Of a DNA stretch of 64,000 nucleotides, positions 46,560-57,960 are shown one piece after another. The translations under genes were made by a program, and so were the position numbers. Below the pieces are notes generated by a model. It saw only the letters and a program-made list of their open reading frames with translations. It did not search any database and was not told where the DNA came from. Each line of letters opens with the position of its first letter. Positions within the stretch are counted from its first letter, which is position 1. Where the stretch lies: the NCBI GenBank assembly GCA_011009095.1, contig VTPC01001656.1, positions 18,008 through 82,007 on the forward strand, in the 5' to 3' direction. The stretch comes from Ignelater luminosus. Taxonomy: Eukaryota > Arthropoda > Insecta > Coleoptera > Elateridae.

Positions 46560-48590
46560 TTACTTACTCTCTTCGATGAGGTCGCGGTAGGTGCAGCCTT
46601 CCCCTAAGACTGTAAGTACCTACTCAGCGTCTTGTGTTTCTCTACATCCACATCTATCGTCCTCTGCATATTCCCATCTTTTCAAATTCTTCTTGCATCG
46701 CGAAGTGCTGGTTCTGAGATTACTCTCCAGGTAGGATACGGTAACTGACTGCCTGCGGTTAGTTTCTCTGTAGGTTCCGAGGCCTCAGCAGGGAGGGACG
46801 TCTGATACAGCTGACAGCGTTGTCGTCTGGTAGTTGTTTCAAGGTCGTCCGTGGAATTTATAAAGCGTTTCCTAGATTTGAATCTTGTTTGATACCTCTT
46901 TGTCCAAACAAGGGATGCCAGTGGGTCATTTGCTTGCTTCTTCCTCTTAACCTCCGAAGCAACCAACCTGCTAATGGATGGAGGGGCAATACCTATGATG
47001 AGGTAGATTTTATCTGTTGGAACATTCAGATATTACTCGGCTAGTGTAACTTATTGTACAATCGAGTATATGGGTGTGTGCAGAGCAACGCCATACTGCA
47101 GTTGAGAAGCATAAGGACAAAGCAGAGGTTCGAAGCACACTTGGTTGAGCTCCCCGAGTGGTACCAATCAGTTTGCGAATTATATTATTCATGGACGATA
47201 TTCTTGTCTTGGTGGGCCTTTATAAGTCCGTGTACTGTCTAACTTGACTTCTAAGTATTTTGGTTCGGTGCAGTGTTTAAAAAATTATCCCCTTCAGGTT
47301 ATGTTTAGTGTTCTTCTCGCCTGGCAATTATTAACGTGATAGGAGGGGCATACCTGGGTTTGCAACAAGTTCCTGTCATAGTAGTCTGCTGGCTCTTTCA
47401 AAGCGGCCGATACACTTCTTCCTGAGTATATATGAAACGCCTCGTTTCGGGGTTACTTGGTATATCGTTAGTGTATATATTATAAAGAAGTGATGCAAAT
47501 ACTTGCTTGTAGAGGGCCGTTCTTCTAGTTTCTCCAACGACTGTTCTTCGATTGAACGGTGAGGTAGAAACGACTATTTTGGAGTAAGCATTTCAATAGT
47601 TTTGTTAGACCCAAATCCTTGGTGACGTTACTAATCCTTTTTGGTGATTTACAGTATCGTATGCAGCAGGAAGGTCTTAGTAAGGCACATCTGTTATTTG
47701 CTTCTGCTCAAACCCATTTTCAATGCGTTGAGTGAGATTTAGTATTTGGTTACGGTAAGACTTCCCTGTTCTGAAACCCGTTTCCTCTGGTATTAGCTTC
47801 TCCTCCACATTTTCAGAGATGCAACTTAAAATAATTCTTTCAAACGCCTTAAAGAGGTGACACAGTAATGAAATAGGCAGGAAATTATTTGGTTTTGTTG
47901 GTTTTTTTCTAGGCTTCAGAAGCGCCAGTACTCGTGATTTCTGTCTTAGGTATATTTAATCCAGTTACACACAAACTGATTATATCTAGAAACCATTTGA
48001 TTGTTTTTGGGCCAAAGGTCTTTATCTGCTCTTTTCTTATGTCGTCTAGTTCGGCTGCTTTGCCATTTTCCATTACTGGAATTGCAGCTGCGAACTCTTC
48101 GATAGTGAAGGGGGTGGCAAGTACAATTTTCTCTTGTTCAAAAACGCGTACTATCCTAGATTTGTCCGTCTTTCCTGAGATCTTCTCATTTCGTAGGAGA
48201 TGATGTACTATTTAATCAGGTATTATCTTTGTTAGATCCTGTGGTGGGCTTGTAGGATCGTTACTAAGGTTTTTCAGGAGCTTCCAAGCGTGGCGACTGT
48301 TTTTTGTCATATCTAGCTCTTCCAGAAGGTTGCTCCACCTTTCGGTTCTAGACTTGGTTATTGCTTTCACTAACTGTTTGCCTAGATTAACTGTTTCATC
48401 AGAGAAAGGTTTGCTATTAAGTAGTTCTTGATAGACTCCGAACAGGGTCTTCGATTCTTCGTTGTGTACTGGTGTTGCCAGCTAGCTAGGAAAGAGCAAC
48501 GGGCGTTGCGTGAATAGCGGCTTGGAGACGGCAGAGCTTGGCGGCTACATGCAATGAGCTGCTGATATTGTTAGGTTAGGTTATGAACAA
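46560..48590 (-). pseudogene. LINE reverse transcriptase, thumb and C-terminal zinc-knuckle-like domain
   Basis: The RT begins with SRHAWKLLKNLSNDPTSPP-like sequence near 48,300 and continues IEEFAAAIPVMENGKAAELD (the K.gKA.g.D block) and KEQIKTFGPKTIKWFL. The central blocks are heavily broken, but LGLTKLLKCLLQNSRFYLT and KNSRWRN are visible near 47,510-47,620. The thumb at 47,192-47,010 reads IIRKLIGTTRGAQPSVLRTS. The C-terminus has TRRQRCQLYQTSLPAEASEP, LPYPTWR and, after a frameshift, WEYAEDDRCGCRETQDAE, the CxC...Q...H...C type tail with the His lost. YADD is not intact. Confidence 0.83.
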
Positions 48591-48723
48591 GAAAACACGT
48601 GGTCTGGCTTAATAAGGGAAGGTATAGGCATGTCTCAGCTTAAGAGAGGTTTTATCACTGTGACGATCGAGATGCAAGAAAGCGATTCCCACTCCGCTCG
48701 TTGTATTTAAGTCAAGGCCTCTT

Positions 48724-49017
48724 CTACTCCGAGGGCTGTGGTTGGTCCGGTCGTAGTCCAGTGGGAGACGGCGAGGGAGTGGAAGTCTTGCGCTTGTTTT
48801 CTGGTAACACTGGGACATATTCTGTTCTATATCTTCTTGGTATATGTTTTCGTGATATCTTTTTTATCACCTCAACAAATGTTCCATAGTTTTCTGGTTT
48901 AGACTCTATTTCAGTTAGTTCATCATCTGGCTCTTTTGAGAAAACCTCCCACTTTTTCTTTTTTAAGTTGAAACGTCTGTTGTGGGAGACTATTTCTGGG
49001 TTTACGGCAGCTAACAC
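48724..49017 (-). pseudogene. LINE endonuclease-RT linker
   Basis: A 97-codon frame reads SHNRRFNLKKKKWEVFSKEP, then ENYGTFVEVIKKISRKHIPR and RYRTEYVPVLP. This RRFN.kka.W..F...id and ..RkhiPRG.R..YiPg.. pattern occurs just before the RT in this LINE group. It is open throughout. Confidence 0.85.
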
Positions 49018-49019
49018 CT

Positions 49020-49851
49020 TACAAACTATAGTCTATGTTGTGTTTTTGGAATTGAGACCATAACGGATTTTTGTGTGAGGTCAGCTGGTATTCTGCTCGG
49101 GAAAATGTTATCGGGATTGTACCATTTGCGGCTGCTAAAAGATGTGAGTAGCTTTGGATCATGAATCAATTTTAGGCCCTTTAGTTCAGTCCATATCTAA
49201 GTCCTCCCTATTGCAGCGTTTTAATAAAACTGTTTATTTATTTTTAATATTTATTTTTACTTAGTTTATTACAATTTATTTCCACACTAAATTATTTATT
49301 TAATTATGTACAGAAGAATTTATTTATCACTAGTCACACATTTATTTCGTTCGTAACTACACGCCGTTATTTACTGTAGAACTCCCTGGCTCTATAAATG
49401 CTACCGCTTATATACGATTCTTCGTTCCTCTTGATGAGTCTAGAAGGTTCGCGCCTTTTCTCGTACATTCGACGGTCGGGTTCTCTGGACAGTGCGAGAT
49501 CTCTCCGGCACATTCGATCAGCAACGCCGAGACTGTTCGACGCTTCTCTAGTATGTTCGAGGGATGACTCGTTACACTATTTTTGTCGGTTTCACTGTAA
49601 CCGCACGCGGTGCTATGGCAGTTGAAAACTCCCATTATGATCTGGTATTTTTGGTTGAGGAAGTTACTATATGGTTTCTGAAAGTCAAAACTGGCGTTGG
49701 ATGGTTTATATACGGACGTGATTGTGCACTTTTTTACCTCAACGGTAAGGATTTCAATATCGTTATTACAAGTTGGAGAAGTTGAAAGAACAATCAGTCG
49801 ATGGTTAACAAAGATACCGACCGTACTGGTCATAAGACTGCTCCAAAACAA
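49020..49851 (-). pseudogene. LINE endonuclease remnant, split by solo LTR
   Basis: Upstream of the LTR the frame reads EVKKCTITSVYKPSNASFDF, then IIMGVFNCHSTACGYSETDK, the counterpart of GDFNSHST.WGY, with the catalytic Asp replaced by Val. Beyond the LTR the domain resumes as LKLIHDPKLLTSFSSRKWYN and PDNIFPSRI (the lihD....sF.S.rW..gyNPDliF block). Removing 49,212-49,576 and one CTAT rejoins the two halves at the right place in the domain. One later frameshift follows. Confidence 0.86.
49212..49576 (-). mobile_element. 365-bp solo LTR with 4-bp TSD CTAT
   Basis: On the minus strand it starts TGTAACGAGTCATCCCTCG and ends AAAACGCTGCA, with CTAT (minus ATAG) at 49,208-49,211 and 49,577-49,580. 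It holds a TATA box (GTATATAAGC, about 49,407-49,416) and several AATAAA signals towards the 3' end, as an LTR with U3-R-U5 would. The TGTAAC start and 4-bp TSD fit a Ty3/Gypsy element. No internal sequence remains, so it arose by LTR-LTR recombination. Confidence 0.88.
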
Positions 49852-49860
49852 GCTTCATAT

Positions 49861-52800
49861 TTTTTATATCTGGTCTACGTCTATTTGACCCACAATAGAT
49901 TTTCTGGACTAGTAAAATATCACATTTGTTTTTATCACATAGGTCAGATATTAAAACTTCTTTATGTACTGATATTCCTTTAACGAAAATGAAATTCTGC
50001 TTTTACGAAAGTTAACAAATGACAAAATCAATATATTCAATTATTTTTAAAAACTTCAATCATGTAAAAACTTTATTTATTACAGATAGGTATATAACCA
50101 AAGAACGACAACACTGTCAACTGCGTTTATTATAAAGGCATTAAAAAAGTCCTGATAGAAAAAAAATGTAAAACGTCTTTATTAGCAATCCTATACCACA
50201 CTGTGTTTGAGTAATTCCCAGTGATAATTAGTTTTAGAATAAATATTTTATTTGGAACAAATATATAAAGCGTCAGCTTTGCGGTAAGCCTGAAAAAGAA
50301 AAGCATGTATGGGTGTATGTATGTATCACGTCATGAAACTAGAACATGTGTGTGTCGTTTTGTTTTAATTTTGTTCGTGTGGTAGTAACTTTAAATGTAG
50401 GCAAGCTTATTTATTATTTCGTGTACGTTTTACGTATTTAATTTCGTTTATTGTGTACGAGGGAGGGCTTCTTTTATCCTCGTTGTCATCAGTTTTATAC
50501 AATAATTAACTGGGCTAAAGAGAAATGAAAATGGCAAAGCAAACTAAGCGATCTTCACTCTTTATGAAATACTATAAATTAATTTGGAAGCCAAAATCTA
50601 GAATCCATGTTCTTCTTCCTTGTCGCAGAGAATTACAATGAATGTAAGTTCCTCTTAATTCATGCAATTAGTGAAGCTTAACTCCTTTGAGCAAATTCTA
50701 AAAGTTTTAATGCAAGTTATTAAAGAAAATTTACGTGCACAAATGCAAAGTTTACTAATGTTCCGGAGTTGCGATTGTACTTGACGTTAGCAAACTAAAT
50801 TCTTTCGCTATTTGCAGCACTTGCTCCTGAAACTATCCGAACTAAAAACGGAAAAGGTGCAAGTTCATTCGAGCAATGTTTTTCATTATTCATAATTAAT
50901 AAGACAATCTCATAAAAGGTTGGTAATAAAAAAATCTCTACAATCTACACAGAAAATATACACGCCAATTTTGCCTCGGTATTGCGATGTTCCAACTGAA
51001 TGATGTACGACCCACCTTGTAATAACATCACGTAAACTATAAGAAGGAATGCCGCTGGAAAATCGACGAACATATTGCTACTTCATGACACAAAAAGCCT
51101 CCGACCCTAGCATTTCTCGATCTCGATAATCTACTTTTTCTTATATTTTTGTCAATATTCTGCATCGCTTGACGTTTTGCGTTTTGCATTATATATGTTT
51201 CCGTTAAAGCGACTTTTTGCAGCCGGTTAGACTTACAATACCTGTATTTCCGTAAGGTGACAGCCGCTAGATAAATCAGACAACCGGGGCGAAATGGAGC
51301 CGTAGAAGTTTTCAACTTACCCCACCTTGTCATAATGTCTCGATACGTGACACTTATGTGTCTTTTAAATCAGATGAATGATTTTTCGACCTACAGTTTC
51401 TAAAATATTTTCAGATGCAATTTACAGCCCTCACGCTTCATTTAACTTTGAACAGCCTTTTATTGAAAATCCTCCCCTACATATTTAAAATCTATCGTCG
51501 AAATATAAAACAGTAACAGTTTCTAGATGTTTTTGATCACGTTTTACTAAACCCCGGAAAATTTCCTTTTTATAACTTTCCAAACAACCAAAGGAGCAGC
51601 GTTTTGTTGGAAATTTCTGCTTTTATCTTAAATTATGAATTGCAGTGTAAGGGTTTCATTCCATTATTGCTCTTCGCCATTATTCACCTCCATGCAAATA
51701 TTTAAGTTACAGCGTTGACGAATAGATGTAGCGTAAAAGGTCCAAAAAGGATATATAGGTATCCTGAAAATCCGACAAGGAAATAACCGAATCCGTCAGG
51801 ATAAACGTAATCTACAACACTAAACTTAAGGGAATTTCTAGTTTCCTTATTTTTTTCCTAAATGGAGATTATTGATTTCAATTTCAAAAAATAACATTAA
51901 ACTGTATATGGTTAATGTTAATTTCGTTAATTTTGTTAGAGTCAGGGGTGGACAAGTCTATCAGGATAGCAAAGGGAAACGCTGAAACGAAACAATAAAA
52001 TATTTAATTTTTGCTTTATTATGTAGTTTTGTGATTTATCCTCATTTCTCAGAAGTATAAATACAGGAAAAGCATTTCAGATCTCACCTTTCGAATATAC
52101 ATTGATAAATTTCAAAGACTGCCCCACAGTCACGTTTTCACAATCCAGTGTGCCTTTTAGATACCAGGGTCACTACATTCCAAATATCAATTCCGGTCGG
52201 GCTCAGAAAAGAATCCTTTCTTTCATCTATTATCATTCTATTATTTTGTCATGATAATCTTCACCACTAAAATTCCAACAGGATCCTCTGAACAACTGGC
52301 AACGTGGAGATCTCACGATTGAACTAGGTTTGTACTTTTCAAGAGATACGCTACTCAATAAATCTAAGTATTGACGAACCCACTGAGCTTCTTGAACATA
52401 AAATCTATTTTATTTGAGTAAAATATAGCACTCTCTTTTCAGGAACAGCCACAACTAACAATATAAAAAAAGGAACTCAATGTTTTTGACTCAATATTTC
52501 TAAGAATGATCTCAATGTGAATCTATCTCATCCTAGAATTACGGTATCTGGCGCCCTTTTAAATTTGTGAATTTGGTCATTACTCAAATAATAATCAAAC
52601 CTTTTAGAAATTTTCAAATTACATTTTTAGGCTTCCGTCTACGATTAAAAAAAAATTCAATTTCGTTTTAGGTAAACTACCTCAGTCACAAATAGGCACT
52701 AGCAAGCCAACTTTCACGGTTCTCAAAAGCAAACAAACAAGAACATACAATATGAGATTACAGTTCCTTTGTAATACTGTAAGCATTTAGGTTTAAACTG

Positions 52801-53229
52801 CAAGTAATCTGGTGAAGAAGTAACTTTGTTTAATGGTAAAAAGTAACTGCAAAAACCGGTGGAGATTATAATAACGTCTCGTTGCCTTCAGACTTTATTG
52901 TTCAGGATTAGATTTGTATTAAAGGAAACCTTCATCTCTGATACTATTTCGTTTGCAATACATGGTTTGGGCACGTGCCTTTTTGTGTTTCCCAAAAACT
53001 GCCAAACTTCTCAAAGTCGTGTGGTTACTAAGACACAATAGTTAGAGTGTAAGGAAGTCAAGAAGAAGCGTTGGTATTGACTTACGATCTTTGCTGGCCC
53101 TAGACCAGAGTCGATGCTGCCCGTTTCAGTGTCTGTCAACTACAAACTGCTGAGATGTCAGTTTCTTGGCTACTGTGTCTTGTAAAGGTAACGGGAATAA
53201 TTAATCAAACTATCAAGAAAAGAATTTAA
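49861..53229. other. AT-rich stretch, nothing recognised
   Basis: A 98-codon minus-strand frame at 51,037-51,333 has no recognised motif. Two related segments, CCCACCTTGTAATAACATCACG (split: at 51,011 onward) and CCCACCTTGTCATAATGTC (51,321), occur in direct orientation about 310 bp apart. A GTATGTAT-type short run lies near 50,310. Confidence 0.4.
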
Positions 53230-53938
53230 AAATAACGGTGAGGATTCAAATTTTAACAGGGGAAGTGTGTACGGACAGAACCACAATAGATCGTTTGTAT
53301 TGCTTGTGTAAGATATGGTGGCCGTGCAGTGTTTGTATGTCTACCAGGTTATCGACCTTAACCGTGAAATTTACTTGCAATTCTGGACGCTCCTGCCGGC
53401 ACTCAGCCAAAAAGCGTAAAAGGCAAATTCAAATTTACTCTGGTCCGTCATACAGCTGGGAAACGCTATTAACTTCCCTTTGGAACTGGAAGACGCCCGT
53501 ACCGATGCTGACCACCAATTTCTGAAAAAAACCGCTTTTTATCATCATTTTCCAGACCATTGCTATTTCTTCCTCCTCTTCTACTAAATGACTATTTTCC
53601 AAACCAAACTTCACCACGGATTGTTTCGGGTTTGTACGACGCGTAACTTCGAACCACCAGCACACGGAGAAACAGGTGATCTCGCATATTGTCGGTCGGA
53701 CGGTGTTCGGCGCTCGGGCGCCAGATTTGTTGAGGGGGTTTACTCCCCCACATCGCCCTTAAGGCCGTCGGGCTTACCGGGCAGCTACGATGGAGACCGG
53801 TTACTCCAGGGGTCGACGGCTGAAAGAGGAAAGCCTGCGGTGCAAATAAAAATGACAGTAAACCTAAACAGTATTTATTAAGCAGAAACTTAAATGTACA
53901 AAGACTGTAAGTGTTTCGGTCGGACGGATGAAAAGTAG
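53230..53938 (-). mobile_element. Leader and 5' internal region of a Gypsy-like element, with a second PBS-like site
   Basis: Downstream (minus) of the PBS, the sequence GGTCGGACGG...GGGCGCCA recurs: once at 53,918-53,956 and again at 53,693-53,723. Beside the second site, TGTTGAGGGGGTTTACTCCC (53,728) looks like another LTR end, in a stretch that also holds AATAAATAC on the minus strand. A 121-codon minus-strand frame crosses this region (53,957-53,592). Further in, 53,665-53,435 is open with EEEEEIA-like acidic sequence. No gag motif is recognised, so coding identity is open. Confidence 0.5.
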
Positions 53939-53956
53939 GTCCTTGCTTGGGCGCCA
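53939..53956 (-). promoter_or_regulatory. Primer-binding site
   Basis: The minus strand reads TGGCGCCCAAGCAAGGAC five bases inside the LTR end. TGGCGCC is the usual start of a tRNA-3'-end complement in Gypsy-type elements. Confidence 0.7.
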
Positions 53957-53961
53957 AAATA

Positions 53962-54467
53962 TGTGACGCTCGGACGGATGGAAAGTAGAGAGCGGTTGGA
54001 TGGGACAGAGCACCCTGACACCAAATAGCGGATCTGGGTATTCAATATCTCCGGGATATTCACTAGGCAGTGAATAGAGTCGTTAGTCGCTCTTGTAACG
54101 GAAATACTCTGTGTGGGAGCAAGCGGTCTAGTGGGAGAATATTAGTATTAATTACATATTGTAAAATCTTTAGCTTCAAATTAAACCTTATACTCATTGA
54201 AATGCACGGTATATAAAAGTATTAGCGGTTTCTAATACATTAATTGAAAAATTAATTTCAAACGGTTTACAAGTTAAATATTAATACACGAATAACAAAT
54301 GCAACATAACAAATATTTGCAGGCGCTTATCAATCGGCACCACTTGGTGGCCGGATAAGCCCGTCGGCGTATACAATGTGCGGATAAATAATAAAGTATA
54401 ACACTTAAATAATCATTCTATTATTAACGGTCCTGTAATTTATAAAAGTCAAAGTAACTTCGTTACA
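53962..54467 (-). mobile_element. 506-bp LTR of a Gypsy-like element
   Basis: On the minus strand it begins TGTAACGAAGTTACTTTG and ends CCGAGCGTCACA, giving TGTRACG/CGTYACA inverted termini. It is followed by a 5-nt spacer (TATTT) and a TGGCGCC primer-binding site, the order expected for a 5' LTR. The partner 3' LTR was not found in the window, so no TSD can be given and the element is incomplete. The relic at 1-1,830 is a different locus; whether it is the same family is untested. Confidence 0.72.
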
Positions 54468-56284
54468 ATATTAACTCCAACGCGGCCACGTATTTTTTAC
54501 TACACCCCTCGGGAGGTTGCATAACTGTTTCGTATTCAACAGCAGATCATTGCTGGGATTTTTTTTGTACTCATGGCTCTACGTTATTCTATCTTCTAAA
54601 TTCACTGATTGATGACAAAAGAAGACACTAGCTACTACTAAGCAGTCAGTCGCCTTCGATGGCTTATCAACTTTTAACCTCTGTGTCTTTAGTTTACTCA
54701 ATCAGTCAACAGGTTTCAAAAACACCAGCAGTTCCACCTAGTCAACTCATCAACTAGCAGCACATCCTTAAAATCTCAAAAATTTTCTAGAATTGCAAAC
54801 TCTCTCTCAACCTGGGCGAGCCCCTAGCTTCTTTAAATAAATACTTGTTTTATTTCAATGGACAAACTGAGAGAATATAATAAATAAATAAACAAAATAA
54901 AAACTTTCTTATACTCCTTTTCTTTGTAAACAATCGATAGGGAATCATAAAATTCCCGCTTACCTCAGCGCACGTACTGCCGATGTAGCTGCTGGTTTTG
55001 AAAAATCAACGCTTTCTGATAGCCAACTATGATGTCTCACAAGCTTTGCTTAGTGCGTTTTCTTGTTGTTGACTAATTAGTCTTTTGTCCAGATGGTGTC
55101 AAATGGGCGGCTATGACAAAAATAACCACAAACTAAAAAGAAATGCAGTCACTGCCGCCCTTTTAAAGAAGAATGGTCCAAATATGCAATATGATCAACA
55201 TTTCGCAGTTATAGTTGCTGTTCTAATGTAGTATTTTCAAAACAGCGCGCTACAAAGATAAGAGCCAATGATCTGCCGATCTCTATATCAAAAACATGAA
55301 AATGCCCAATTTAAGATAAATCAATATGTTTTGAGCATGAAAGTCTGAGGAAGTAAAAATAGTTGCTTGTACAAGCCAAATTCTTATGTTTAGATTTCAG
55401 GTCTATGCTGACCAACTCTTCATGTTGAGACGCCAATATAGGGTTGGTATGAAGCTATATGGTCTGATTGGATTTTGGAGGCAGATCGAGCGTTCTAGGT
55501 CAACTGATGTTGTTAGACTGAACACCTCTTAAACCGACTTAATTTATTTTAGATCGGCCGGACTTTTTGACTAGATCGATCATAATCAAAATCTTTGATA
55601 GCACATGGTCTATTAACTCATGCAAGTCTCACTTACTTTACGAAGTAGTGAAAATGTCAACAAAGAAAAAAACTAGCATTCCCCCCATTTTTCCGGACTC
55701 TTTCAATATTTGCAATAATGATCAGGTCATGTATTGTTACGGGAAAAAGATTTTGTAACCCTTGATGCAAATACTCACCGTCAATATAAAATTAAAGCGC
55801 TACTTTACTAGCTCCGAGAATCGGAGATGGGTGGGTTTGACAATATAGCTAGCTTATTTTAAAAAGGGACAGTAAGCAAATGGGTCAGATAAAAGGCAGT
55901 GGCGGTAGGCCAGTTCAAATAGTGAAGGTTCTGTCATAAACCACCTATTAGGACCTCGGAAAAATTTAATTGTTGCTAATGATTATTTTTGCTCTAAAAT
56001 GCTGTTTCTCAGAGTAGAAAGACAACCGAATACAATGTAATAGTTAACAGATATATTGAAATAAAAATAAGAATGTAATTCGGTATACAGAACGTTATAC
56101 TAAGCATTAACGATGCAAATCAAAATTAAACAACATACAAATACTGTAATTGCGTTAAGTCAATTCGCAAGCAAACTTTATTTATTTAATCTAAACGATA
56201 AAGAAAATGTTATCAGTGCCCAAGCGGGCTTCATAAATTTACAATTGTTTCAACAACTGATTTCACTTCCTCTTTGTCTCATTC
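54468..56284. other. AT-rich stretch, nothing recognised
   Basis: Frames of about 60 codons (55,567-55,758; 56,113-56,295) show no motif. No RNA gene or structured repeat was seen. Confidence 0.4.
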
Positions 56285-57960
56285 TTATTCCATGAACGTG
56301 AGGTTGGCGTTGCCTTTCTTAGTGATGAATTTTCACAACCGCCTGTCCATCGCCTCTTACATCATCCAATCCTTCTTCTTGGGAAGACCGTAACAACCTC
56401 ATTTCAGCTACTTCCAGATTTTTTTCCTGAACCACTTCTCCGCCCCGTGCAGCATAGCAGGTCTGATCACAGTTTTGTACAATTTGCCCTTCATCTTACA
56501 GCTTACCTTCTTATCACACAACACTCCATTCATCTTCTTCCAGTTCAGTCACCCGCAATTCACCCTGTACTGTATTTCAGTATTAAATCCTCCATTATTC
56601 TGCATGGTTGATTCGAGATACTTGAACTTCTTAGCCGATGGTAACCGTTCTTCCTGAAGCTTTACACACAGGCTTTCTTCCTCCTTTGTTGTCATGTATT
56701 TCATCTTTGACCTGTTAATCCACCTTCCCCTCTCTTCTTCGAGCCTCTCTTCCGCTTTCTCTCCGGTCGATTCACGTAGTACGACATCTTTGGCGAACAA
56801 CATGCTCCAGGGTGTTGGACTCTTCACGTTCTTTACAAGCGCGTCCATAATTAGGTCAAAAAGATATAAACCGGGAGTCTATTCCTGGTGCAACCCAACT
56901 CACGTACTATTCCGGTACTCATTTCTGTCTTATAGTTCGCCTCATTCCTCCTGCCTGGGGACTCTATCACATGCTGTTTCCAGGTCTATGAAGACCACAT
57001 GCGGCTCCGACTGAAATTCTCTGTGCTTTCCTATCAGTTGCCTCAGAGCGAATATCGCTTCGGTCATCCTCCTAATGATATAAAACCAAATTGTTTCTCA
57101 CAGAAGCTCAACGAGCATTACCCAGATCTTCCCAGGGTGCGACATCAGTTTGATGCCCCTGTAGTTACCACAATCCTGGACACCACTTTTTCATTTATAG
57201 ATTGGCACACGTATACTATTCCTCCACTCATCGAGTATTTTTATTGTTGCCAAATCTTTTCGATTAAATCCCACCATTTTCTTATCTTAATTAGCGCACA
57301 TTCTATCTCTCCCTTCTTACAACTCACCCACTTCTTTATTTATCTCTCCCTCCTTGCATTTTGCCCTCGAATTCTCTTCCTGCAGTAGCTTTTCAAACTA
57401 CTCTTTCCACTTCTTCAGTTTTTCTTCATAAATCTGTAACACTGTTCCTGACTTATCCTTGACCTGCTTAATTGATGTTATTGTTGTATCTTGACAATAA
57501 ACACCAATCTTTATTATAAACATTTATTAACATGCAACAAAATACATTTTTGTTTATAACATCTGCTCTTGTTTCTAACATTGTAACTATGGTAACTACT
57601 CACTCTTACCAACCTAAATATATGTTTTATAAAAGTAACTGGCTGTTGCCAACTATACAACAGTTATGTCGTTAGAAGCTTTATCTCTTGCTTTGGCTAT
57701 CCTGATCAACTCAACTCTTTTCCAACTCTTCATATCTTACTCCGCCGGTTCAGCCTTAACATTTGCCACAGCCCTCTTTGCCTGCGTCTTTGCTAAGACG
57801 CTTTCCGATCCCCGAGATTCAAGTTAAATCTCACTGTTTCTTAGCTTCCTTCTTTCGTTTTACTTACCTCTGCTTATCTTTATTCCACTACCAGGTCTCC
57901 TTTCCCTGATATTATGCCAAGTACCTCTTCATCAGCTTTTCTTATTATACTGCTATTCTA
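56285..57960 (-). pseudogene. RTE-like LINE: linker, reverse transcriptase and C-terminus, with nested solo LTR
   Basis: The minus strand from about 57,960 reads a linker (LGIISGKGDLVVE ... IRIAKARDKASNDI), is broken by the LTR at 57,482-57,662, and resumes SIKQVKDKSGTVLQIYEEKL with KKWKE and FEKLL. The RT follows: VQDCGNYRGIKLMSH, EAIFALRQLIGKHRE, VVFIDLETACDRVPRQEE, then SPTPWSMLFAKDVVL (FADDiVL with the first Asp changed to Lys), KKFKYLESTMQNNGGFNTEI, and GVLCDKKVSCKMKGKLYKTV with IRPAMLHGAE. The endonuclease is missing and there are several stops. It resembles the SR2/BovB-like RTE group. Confidence 0.88.
57482..57662 (-). mobile_element. 181-bp solo LTR with 5-bp TSD GTTAT
   Basis: The ends are TGTTGTAT...ATACAACA, an 8-bp perfect inverted terminus. 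GTTAT flanks it at 57,477-57,481 and 57,663-57,667. On the minus strand there is a TTTATAAAACATATA promoter-like stretch, and AATAAATG and AATAAAGA near the 3' end. TGTTG...CAACA and a 5-bp TSD are typical of Ty1/Copia. Excising it with one TSD rejoins the LINE linker in frame (NDITSIKQVKDK). Confidence 0.92.

Larger units (their letters stand above)
46560..49860 (-). mobile_element. Non-LTR retrotransposon (Jockey-like) relic with a nested solo LTR
   Basis: The minus-strand order is endonuclease (49,851-49,581, then 49,207-49,050 beyond the LTR), linker (49,017-48,724), RT (about 48,350-47,250), thumb (47,192-47,010) and C-terminal domain (46,966-46,560). The layout and motifs fit the large insect LINE group whose proteins are commonly labelled jockey-like. 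The clade was not tested. It is inactive: many stops, a mutated endonuclease and a solo LTR insertion at 49,212-49,576. Without the LTR its length is about 2.9 kb. Confidence 0.86.

Noticed and set aside
56694-57388. Plus-strand frames of 106 and 129 codons
   Set aside because: Antisense to the RTE-like RT; no motif on the plus strand.
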